DNA of 5,099 nt, taken from an uncultured Eubacteriales bacterium. Its GTDB lineage: Bacteria; Bacillota; Clostridia; Monoglobales; Monoglobaceae. Positions 1-4,568 of this stretch are shown here, in pieces (positions within the stretch are counted from its first letter, which is position 1; the number at the start of each line of letters is the position of its first letter). The notes beneath the pieces were generated by a model. That model did not search any database and was not told the DNA's origin. It was given only the letters and a program-made list of their open reading frames with translations. The position numbers and the translations under genes are program-made. The DNA lies in the NCBI GenBank assembly GCA_900550775.1, contig URTH01000137.1, forward strand, positions 1 through 5,099, given 5' to 3'.

Positions 1-1
1 T

Positions 2-151
2 GATGTGGCGCTTATGAAACAGCATGTGACAAACGGCGTGAAGGTCAAGGCCTCCGCCGGGATTAAAACGAGAGAAAAGGCGCTGGAGCTGATTGAGGCC
101 GGGGCGGATCGGCTGGGAACCTCCTCCGGCACGGCAATTTTAGAGGGGTGA
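2..151 (+). CDS. deoC: Deoxyribose-phosphate aldolase, C-terminal end (5' partial)
   Basis: Only the last 49 codons are in the window; the start lies upstream. DeoC is a cytosolic class I aldolase that splits 2-deoxyribose-5-phosphate into glyceraldehyde-3-phosphate and acetaldehyde. The visible part contains [11 protein letters not shown]. Its second Lys (visible residue 16) matches the conserved second active-site lysine (Lys201 in E. coli DeoC). The Schiff-base lysine would lie upstream and is not seen. The tail [14 protein letters not shown] (visible residues 34-47) is the typical phosphate-binding end of Gram-positive DeoC proteins. The TGA stop is 15 nt before a PfkB-family sugar kinase, so the two are very probably cotranscribed. 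That kinase could supply the substrate. The family call is secure; whether the missing part is intact cannot be judged. Confidence 0.93.
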   Translation, partial: DVALMKQHVTNGVKVKASAGIKTREKALELIEAGADRLGTSSGTAILEG

Positions 152-163
152 AAGGAGAGGTGA
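152..163 (+). promoter_or_regulatory. Ribosome-binding site of the sugar kinase gene
   Basis: AAGGAGAGGTGA holds two overlapping Shine-Dalgarno matches, AAGGAG (9 nt before the ATG) and GAGGTGA (3 nt before it). It begins within the deoC stop codon region and fixes the kinase start at 167. Confidence 0.8.
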
Positions 164-166
164 ACC

Positions 167-1114
167 ATGAAAAAGGTGGTAGGCGCCGGGAGCCTGGTGG
201 TTGATATTACGGCGTATGTGCCGCATCTGCCGCGCGACGGCGAGACTGTTTTGGGAAAAACGGTGCGGTTTGGTCCCGGCGGCAAGGGCAATAATCAGAT
301 GACTGCGGTGCACCGCGCCGGTGCCGAGGCGGTGATAATCTCAAAAGTCGGCGAGGATTTTCTGGCTGAGATCATGAAGGCGCATTATGAGAGAGAGGGC
401 ATGTCCCAAAAGTACATCGGAGCCGTAAAGGGCGGCGAGACCGGCAGCGCGCTGATTGAGGTGGATGAAAACACCGCGCAAAACGCCATTGTGGTGGTAA
501 AAGGCGCCAATGACGCAGTCGATGCGGCGGCGGTGGAGGCGGCAGAGCATGAGTTTGCGGATTGTGACGCGGTGCTGACGCAGCTGGAGACGGGTATGGA
601 ATCCGTATTAAAATGCAAAGAACTGGCGCAAAAATATCATAAGCCGTTTATCCTGAACCCGGCGCCGTATCAGGAGATTCCGGACGGACTGTTTGAGGGC
701 GTTGACTTTTTGACGCCCAATGAAACCGAGGCAGAGCAGTTTACCAACCAAAAGGTGGATTCGCCGGAGAGCGGATTTTTGGCGGCGGAGGTTCTTTTAA
801 ATAGGGGCGTCAAAAACGTGGTGATTACGCTCGGAAAGGCCGGCGCTGTTTATGCAAACAGGAAAGAGCGAGGGTATATCCCGGCGATATGTGTGGATGC
901 CGTTGATACCACCGGCGCAGGGGACGCCTTTAACGGAGGACTTGCGGCAGCCGTTGCGGCCGGTATGCCCATCGAAAAGGCGCTGCAGTTTGCAAACTGT
1001 GCCGGCGCTCTGTCGGTGACGGCACTCGGAACGGCACCGGCCATGCCAAGGCTTGATCGGCTGAAAGCGTTTATGAAAAAACACTACGGCATAGAGGTGA
1101 CGGAACTTGATTGA
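167..1114 (+). CDS. rbsK: PfkB-family sugar kinase: ribokinase, possibly 2-deoxyribokinase
   Basis: A 315-residue cytosolic kinase of normal family length that phosphorylates a pentose at O5 using ATP. Visible motifs in order: GSLVVD (8-13, sugar-site start), the PfkB signature GGKGNNQ (38-44), LTQLE (137-141), NPAP (164-167), TPNETEAE (183-190, same as in E. coli RbsK) and DTTGAGDAF (247-255). The last holds the anion hole and catalytic base Asp253. From memory, the E. coli ribokinase sugar contacts are Asn14, Asp16, Lys43, Asn46, Glu143 and Asp255. All have counterparts here except Asn14, which is Val11. Salmonella deoxyribokinase, as I recall it, also has a non-polar residue (Met) there. 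Together with the deoC gene 15 nt upstream, this makes 2-deoxyribose a reasonable substrate (inference). Ribose remains the default reading. The ATG has a strong ribosome-binding site, and the stop overlaps the transporter start. Confidence 0.93.
   Translation: MKKVVGAGSLVVDITAYVPHLPRDGETVLGKTVRFGPGGKGNNQMTAVHRAGAEAVIISKVGEDFLAEIMKAHYEREGMSQKYIGAVKGGETGSALIEVDENTAQNAIVVVKGANDAVDAAAVEAAEHEFADCDAVLTQLETGMESVLKCKELAQKYHKPFILNPAPYQEIPDGLFEGVDFLTPNETEAEQFTNQKVDSPESGFLAAEVLLNRGVKNVVITLGKAGAVYANRKERGYIPAICVDAVDTTGAGDAFNGGLAAAVAAGMPIEKALQFANCAGALSVTALGTAPAMPRLDRLKAFMKKHYGIEVTELD
1094..1100 (+). promoter_or_regulatory. Ribosome-binding site that sets a TTG start for the AEC transporter
   Basis: GAGGTGA, a seven-base match to the anti-Shine-Dalgarno complement, lies inside the end of the kinase gene and 6 nt before TTG at 1107. 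The in-frame GTG at 1140 and ATG at 1143 have only a weak purine stretch before them, so TTG is the favoured start. Confidence 0.75.
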
Positions 1115-2030
1115 GCATTTTGGCATTGTCGCAGAGCAGGTGATGATTTTATTTATCCTGATTGCGGTGGGCTATTTTTGCAACAAAAAAGGGCTGCTCT
1201 CCAAAGAGGCGAATAAAAAGATCTCTGACCTGGTGGTGCTGATTGTAGCGCCCTGCGTCATCATTCTTTCGTTTGAAAGAAGCTATACGCCGGAGCTTTT
1301 AAAAAATTTTGGGATTGCGATCCTGATTGCAGCCGCCGCCCATATTCTTATGGCGGTCACTGCTCATTTTTTACTGCGTGACCGCGATGCATTAAAACGC
1401 AGGGTATACCTGTTCGGCGCGGTGTTTTCCAATGCCGGGTTTATTGCGATCCCTCTGCAAAGCGCTTTGCTTGGAGAAGAAGGGGTTTTTTACGGCGCCG
1501 CTTACCTGGTCGTGTTTAATATTATGATGTGGAGCTACGGCGTGGTACTGATGAGCGGAAACACGAATCGGATTTCGCCGAAAAAGATACTCTTATCACC
1601 GGGAATCATCGGCGTTGCCGTGGGGCTGGTACTCTTTTTGGGTTCCGTTCGGCTTCCGATGCTGATTCATCGGCCTATGGAATATTTGGCAGGGCTGAAT
1701 GTGCCGCTTCCGATGCTGGTTGTCGGGTATTATCTGGCGGACACGGATTTGAAAAAAGCCTTTTCAGACAAAAAAAGCTATGGTTGTATGCTGTTGCGGC
1801 TGCTCGTTTATCCGCTGGCAGCCTTTGGAATTTTGTATGCGTGCGGTGTCCGCGGCGCATTGCTGACGTCTATGGTGATTTCGCTGAGTGCGCCGGTCGG
1901 TGCAACGGTTACCATGTTTTCCGAAAAGTTTGACAATGATACAAATCTTTCGGTGCAGCTGGTCTCTCTTTCGACCCTGCTTTCCATGCTGACGATGCCG
2001 GTGATTGTCGCCCTGGCTCATATGGTATAA
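1107..2030 (+). CDS. AEC (auxin efflux carrier) family transporter
   Basis: A 307-residue polytopic inner-membrane protein of the AEC family (TC 2.A.69), usual length. About ten hydrophobic segments can be read, near residues 10-26, 41-57, 68-90, 100-122, 128-150, 160-180, 190-210, 227-245, 248-270 and 283-305. Family-like features are the N-terminal run ending in NKKGLLS, the helix with a central Pro-Cys (49-50), FSNAGFIAIP (107-116) and SAPVGA (261-266) in the second half. The start is TTG, with a good ribosome-binding site, and the N terminus then aligns well with the family. The gene overlaps the kinase by 8 nt, suggesting translational coupling. Bacterial members are known or proposed to move malate, malonate, lactate and other small organic molecules. 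The substrate here is unknown; a sugar or fermentation product linked to deoC and the kinase is an inference from context. A terminator follows at once. Confidence 0.9.
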   Translation: MIEHFGIVAEQVMILFILIAVGYFCNKKGLLSKEANKKISDLVVLIVAPCVIILSFERSYTPELLKNFGIAILIAAAAHILMAVTAHFLLRDRDALKRRVYLFGAVFSNAGFIAIPLQSALLGEEGVFYGAAYLVVFNIMMWSYGVVLMSGNTNRISPKKILLSPGIIGVAVGLVLFLGSVRLPMLIHRPMEYLAGLNVPLPMLVVGYYLADTDLKKAFSDKKSYGCMLLRLLVYPLAAFGILYACGVRGALLTSMVISLSAPVGATVTMFSEKFDNDTNLSVQLVSLSTLLSMLTMPVIVALAHMV

Positions 2031-2059
2031 AAAAAGATGGCTAATTTGCCATCTTTTTT
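2030..2059. terminator. Bidirectional intrinsic terminator between converging operons
   Basis: A 12-bp perfect stem, 2030-2041 with 2048-2059, and a 6-nt loop (TAATTT). Its core is GATGGC/GCCATC, flanked by an A-run on the left and a T-run on the right, so each strand reads as a hairpin followed by a U-tract. It overlaps the last base of the transporter stop codon. It also contains the last codons (Lys-Lys-Met-Ala) and part of the TAG of the opposing HAD gene, so it serves both operons. Confidence 0.88.
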
Positions 2060-2703
2060 AAATATTCCAAAAAGTCAAACAAACTTTCCATCTGCAAATC
2101 GGCGGCGTCCAGCATTGCCGCGTCCGGAACAATGACATCCGGAATCAAAACGCCCAGCATGGGCGAGCGGTGCAGCGCTGTGATCCCGTTTTTGGAGTCC
2201 TCAATCCCGATACAGCATGCAGGGGAAACGTGAATTTCCTCCGCCGCGCGGAGAAAAATGTCGGGTGCCGGCTTGCCGTGCGCAACCTCGTTTCCGCACA
2301 CAATGGCCGAAAAATAAGAGATCAGGCCGCTTTGCGTGATTAGCGATGTGGCGCGCTGCCGATTGGTTGAGGTTGCAACCGCACAGGGGATCTTTTTTTC
2401 TTTCGCATAGGCCAAAACCTCTGAAAGACCCGGTTTGATCGGAACGCCGTTTTCCGCGATGACGCGATCCTGATATGCGATCTTATCCTTTAAATATGCG
2501 TCAAAATCAAGCTGCTCCGGCGGAAATGCCGCTTCAAACCGCCGTCTGATTTCAGCGCCCGGCAGCCCCATGAACCCGTAAATCATCTCCATCGGGAGGG
2601 CAATATGATGCTTTTTTGCGGCGTACTGCATGGCGCGGATGGAGATGGGTTCCGTGTCAAACATGGTGCCGTCCATGTCAAAAATAAGACCTTTTACTTC
2701 CAT
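2041..2703 (-). CDS. HAD-superfamily phosphatase, beta-phosphoglucomutase-like
   Basis: A 220-residue cytosolic HAD hydrolase of subfamily IA. Motif I is DMDGTMFDTE (9-18), with nucleophile Asp9 and acid/base Asp11. An alpha-helical cap covers roughly 19-85, motif II is VATSTNR (109-115), motif III Lys144 lies in HGKPAPDIF, and motif IV GIEDSKNG (166-173) has the Mg-binding Glu168-Asp169. Positions and spacing match beta-phosphoglucomutase, but related sugar-phosphate and pseudouridine-phosphate phosphatases look the same, so the substrate is undetermined. After motif IV the usual AAHAAGM-type stretch reads ALHRSPM, a small departure. ATG at 2703 is chosen; a TTG directly before it (2706) would add one residue. 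The best-placed ribosome-binding match (AGGCGA) is about 8 nt from the ATG. The gene begins 9 nt after the ytvI-like stop, so the two form an operon. Its last codons lie inside the shared terminator. Confidence 0.92.
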   Translation of the reverse strand: MEVKGLIFDMDGTMFDTEPISIRAMQYAAKKHHIALPMEMIYGFMGLPGAEIRRRFEAAFPPEQLDFDAYLKDKIAYQDRVIAENGVPIKPGLSEVLAYAKEKKIPCAVATSTNRQRATSLITQSGLISYFSAIVCGNEVAHGKPAPDIFLRAAEEIHVSPACCIGIEDSKNGITALHRSPMLGVLIPDVIVPDAAMLDAADLQMESLFDFLEYLKKMAN

Positions 2704-2712
2704 CAATATCGC

Positions 2713-3795
2713 CTACTTCCATATGTGAATTTTGCCTGCGCGGTGCAGACACAAAATGATGTTCATGGTAATCGGGAACAAAATTGCGCCCTTGATTCCG
2801 AACCAGATAAAGCCGAGATAGATGCATATAATAGCCACCAGCGGCGGAAGGCCTAACTGATCGCCGACCACCTTCGGTTCAATAAATTGCCGTACGGCAG
2901 TGATAATTAAATAAAGCAAAACAAGGCCGAGCGCCAGATAGAATCGCTGCTGCAACAGGGAAATGACGGCCCACGGCAGCACCACCGTTCCGGTGCCCAA
3001 CACGGGCAGTGCGTCGGCAATCGCAATCATGGCGGCAATGCCGAACGGGTTATGCACCCGGAGTGCCAAAAAGCCGACCGATAACTCAATAAAGGTAATC
3101 ACCATCAAAATGAGGTAAGCGCGCAGATAGCTGGCAAGCGTCTTGCCGAGATAGCTGCGGATGTCTATCAGCATTGCCTTGCTTTTTTCCGGGATCTGCC
3201 GCTTGATAAAGTTCATGACATTATCATAGTCCATACCGATAAACAAAGAAGAAAGAATGGTAAAGACCAGGGATATCAGCATCAGCGGCAGCTTGGTGGA
3301 GGCGCCGGCCAGTGAGGATAACACGCCGGTGGAAAGGTCGATCAGCGAGGACTGTAATCCCTCCAGCATACTGCTCAGCGTGTCACCGACCTGGGCGGCA
3401 ATATCGGGAGAAAACCGTTCGGCAAAATCGAGCAGCCCCTGATTGGCAGTTCCCAAAAACGGCGCAATTTCCTGTGTATAAAAGTTCGGAAGATTGAGAC
3501 AAAATTCCTTAATATTCTGAAACAGGTAGTTGCCGAGCAGCCATACCAAAAAGCTGACAAGCCCATAGCCCAAAAGGATAATCAAAAAGGCTGCGACGCG
3601 TTTGTTGATTTTCGTTTTTTCGGCCAGCAGACGGATCAGGGGACGAAATGCCAGGGCAATCAAAAAGCCCAGCAAAAACGGCATGATCCAGCCGATGACG
3701 TATTCCAAGAACAAAAAGGCTAAAAGAAGTACGATGGCCAGGTATAAGACGTTGATGATAAATTGTTTGTGTTTGACGGTCTTTTTTAAATCCAT
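2713..3795 (-). CDS. ytvI: AI-2E family membrane protein, sporulation protein YtvI type
   Basis: A 360-residue integral membrane protein of the AI-2E/PerM superfamily (Pfam AI-2E_transport), close to the usual YtvI length. Hydrophobic segments lie near residues 11-31, 34-52, 66-90, 167-187, 222-244, 250-280, 286-302 and 315-345. A long soluble loop spans about 92-165, as is normal for the family. The conserved second half is clear: DALPVLGTGTVVLPWA (261-276) and RQFIEPKVVGDQLGLPPL (302-319). YtvI-type proteins are found mainly in endospore-forming Bacillota; the molecular role is not settled, and the family name does not imply quorum sensing. The ATG has GGGAAGG 8 nt upstream. A sigma-A-like promoter and a structured leader precede it. 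I see no sigma-E-like promoter, which might be expected for a sporulation gene. It is cotranscribed with the HAD gene downstream. The subfamily is less certain than the superfamily. Confidence 0.9.
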   Translation of the reverse strand: MDLKKTVKHKQFIINVLYLAIVLLLAFLFLEYVIGWIMPFLLGFLIALAFRPLIRLLAEKTKINKRVAAFLIILLGYGLVSFLVWLLGNYLFQNIKEFCLNLPNFYTQEIAPFLGTANQGLLDFAERFSPDIAAQVGDTLSSMLEGLQSSLIDLSTGVLSSLAGASTKLPLMLISLVFTILSSLFIGMDYDNVMNFIKRQIPEKSKAMLIDIRSYLGKTLASYLRAYLILMVITFIELSVGFLALRVHNPFGIAAMIAIADALPVLGTGTVVLPWAVISLLQQRFYLALGLVLLYLIITAVRQFIEPKVVGDQLGLPPLVAIICIYLGFIWFGIKGAILFPITMNIILCLHRAGKIHIWK

Positions 3796-3833
3796 AATGA
3801 TTACCTTCCCGTTTTCGTCTGGTATATCAGCGC

Positions 3834-3870
3834 AGAGCCGTATTGTACCCGGCTCTCTCGGCGATGCCGA
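3834..3870 (-). promoter_or_regulatory. Two tandem hairpins in the ytvI leader RNA
   Basis: On the - strand transcript, TCGGC-ATC-GCCGA (3870-3858) forms a 5-bp stem with a 3-nt loop. One base later AGAGCCG (3856-3850) pairs with CGGCTCT (3840-3834), a 7-bp stem with a 9-nt loop. The predicted transcription start is near 3875, so both hairpins sit at the extreme 5' end of an approximately 80-nt leader. No U-tract follows, so they are not terminators. A stabilising 5' structure or a regulator-binding element is possible. The pairing is seen in the sequence; function is inferred. Confidence 0.45.
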
Positions 3871-3881
3871 CCGCTCCCTGC

Positions 3882-3910
3882 ATTATACAACATTTTCTAA
3901 AAAATAGCAA
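3882..3910 (-). promoter_or_regulatory. Sigma-A-like promoter for the ytvI-HAD operon
   Basis: On the - strand, TTGCTA (3910-3905) is 17 nt from a perfect TATAAT (3887-3882). Transcription would begin near 3875, leaving a leader of about 80 nt before the ytvI ATG. Confidence 0.75.
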
Positions 3911-3928
3911 GCAAAGCCGAAAAAAAGA

Positions 3929-3957
3929 TTGCATTTTAAAGAGGGCTGCGGTATAAT
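3929..3957 (+). promoter_or_regulatory. Sigma-A-like promoter for the zinc-ribbon/TM2 gene
   Basis: TTGCAT (3929-3934) is 17 nt from a perfect TATAAT (3952-3957). The -35 matches the consensus only in its first three bases. Transcription would begin near 3964, giving a leader of about 115 nt. The -35 box of the divergent promoter is 18 nt away. Confidence 0.68.
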
Positions 3958-3978
3958 AATAAAAAGAAGAAAAGATTT

Positions 3979-4044
3979 TGCCGCAAGACCCGGCGATGCG
4001 TATGCCCTATATGGAATGTGAAACAAGGGTCTGCTTTGGCGGTA
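3979..4044 (+). promoter_or_regulatory. Possible structured leader of the zinc-ribbon/TM2 gene
   Basis: In the leader, TGCCGC (3979-3984) can pair with GCGGTA (4039-4044, one G-U). Just inside, GACCC (3987-3991) pairs with GGGTC (4027-4031). The two helices are separated by an uneven internal loop (AA against TGCTTTG) and enclose 35 nt with a weak inner hairpin. It resembles no riboswitch class I recognise. The helices are short, so chance pairing is quite possible. Confidence 0.3.
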
Positions 4045-4066
4045 TTTTAGGATAGGAAGATCAGAG

Positions 4067-4071
4067 AGGAG
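4067..4071 (+). promoter_or_regulatory. Ribosome-binding site that decides the zinc-ribbon gene start
   Basis: AGGAG, within AGAGAGGAGA, is only 1 nt before the ATG at 4073 but 7 nt before the ATG at 4079. The second is the workable spacing and gives the family-typical N terminus MRFCNQCG. Confidence 0.7.
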
Positions 4072-4078
4072 AATGGCT

Positions 4079-4501
4079 ATGCGTTTTTGCAATCAATGCG
4101 GTACGGCGCTCGGTGAACAGGATGCGTTTTGCCCGGTGTGCGGCAGTGAGGTTTCCGTCAAGGAGGCGCATCACACCTGCACAAGCTGCGGCGCGGCAAT
4201 CAGTGATGAGGATCAGTTTTGTTCTGCCTGCGGTGCGCCGACCGGCAATCCTAAGGTATATCAGGGGACGGTGCAAACCCCCGGAAGGCGGTCTAAACTT
4301 GTGGCAGGGCTGCTTGGTATTTTTGTCGGGGCCTGGGGCATCCACAATTTTTACCTCGGTAAAATTTCGTTGGGTGTGATCCAGATTATTGTGACTTTGG
4401 TGACCTGCGGCGTCGGCGGCCTGTGGGGATTTATTGAGGGAATCCTGATTCTTTGCGACCGTATTACAGAGGATGGAGACGGAAATCCGCTCAATCCTTA
4501 A
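4079..4501 (+). CDS. Double zinc-ribbon, TM2-domain membrane protein
   Basis: A 140-residue protein. The N-terminal half has two tandem zinc ribbons: Cys4/Cys7 with Cys18/Cys21, and Cys34/Cys37 with Cys48/Cys51. They look like an internal duplication, with similar CG-[TA]-A-[LI] and D-x-FC-x-x-CG patterns. A short linker (about 53-70) leads to a TM2 domain (about 72-126): a first helix near 74-92, the family-like GIHNFYLGK turn (87-95), and a second hydrophobic stretch near 98-126 rich in Gly. The C terminus (127-140) is polar and acidic. Zinc-ribbon/TM2 fusions are common in Bacillota, and their role is unknown. The ribbons probably sit in the cytosol. ATG 4079 is chosen over ATG 4073 on ribosome-binding-site spacing. 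The gene has its own promoter and leader, and a terminator 12 nt after the stop. Domain calls are firm; function is not assigned. Confidence 0.9.
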   Translation: MRFCNQCGTALGEQDAFCPVCGSEVSVKEAHHTCTSCGAAISDEDQFCSACGAPTGNPKVYQGTVQTPGRRSKLVAGLLGIFVGAWGIHNFYLGKISLGVIQIIVTLVTCGVGGLWGFIEGILILCDRITEDGDGNPLNP

Positions 4502-4513
4502 ACGGTTATCACA

Positions 4514-4553
4514 GAGGGGGCTTATGAAAAATAAGTCCTCTTCTTTTATTTTT
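4514..4553 (+). terminator. Intrinsic terminator after the zinc-ribbon/TM2 gene
   Basis: GAGGGGGCTTAT (4514-4525) pairs with ATAAGTCCTCTT (4531-4542) around a GAAAA loop. This gives a 12-bp stem with three G-U pairs, followed by CTTTTATTTTT. The G-U pairs may make it leaky. The next gene's ribosome-binding site starts at the very next base. Confidence 0.75.
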
Positions 4554-4560
4554 GGGAGGG
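4554..4560 (+). promoter_or_regulatory. Ribosome-binding site that sets a GTG start for the CrtO-like gene
   Basis: GGGAGGG lies 8 nt before GTG at 4569, a normal spacing. It abuts the U-tract of the preceding terminator. Its GAGG could also pair with CCTC (4537-4540) of the terminator arm. Confidence 0.7.
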
Positions 4561-4568
4561 ATTGCTGC

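Noticed and set aside
2704..2706. TTG as the start of the HAD gene
   Set aside because: The ATG immediately after it is the stronger initiator and better spaced from AGGCGA; the difference is one residue.
2713..3795. Quorum-sensing AI-2 exporter
   Set aside because: The superfamily name is historical. Sequence features point to the YtvI-type branch, and no luxS or lsr gene is in view.
3602..3907. Open frame of 101 codons on the + strand opposite the ytvI-like gene
   Set aside because: It is antisense to a well-supported membrane protein gene and has no visible domain or good ribosome-binding site.
3964..4078. Known riboswitch (c-di-GMP, cobalamin, SAM, ydaO classes considered)
   Set aside because: I could not find the conserved core sequences of any of these in the leader.
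3883..4092. Open frame of 69 codons on the - strand in the intergenic region
   Set aside because: It covers both divergent promoters and the zinc-ribbon gene's ribosome-binding site, has no recognisable family features, and its composition looks non-coding.
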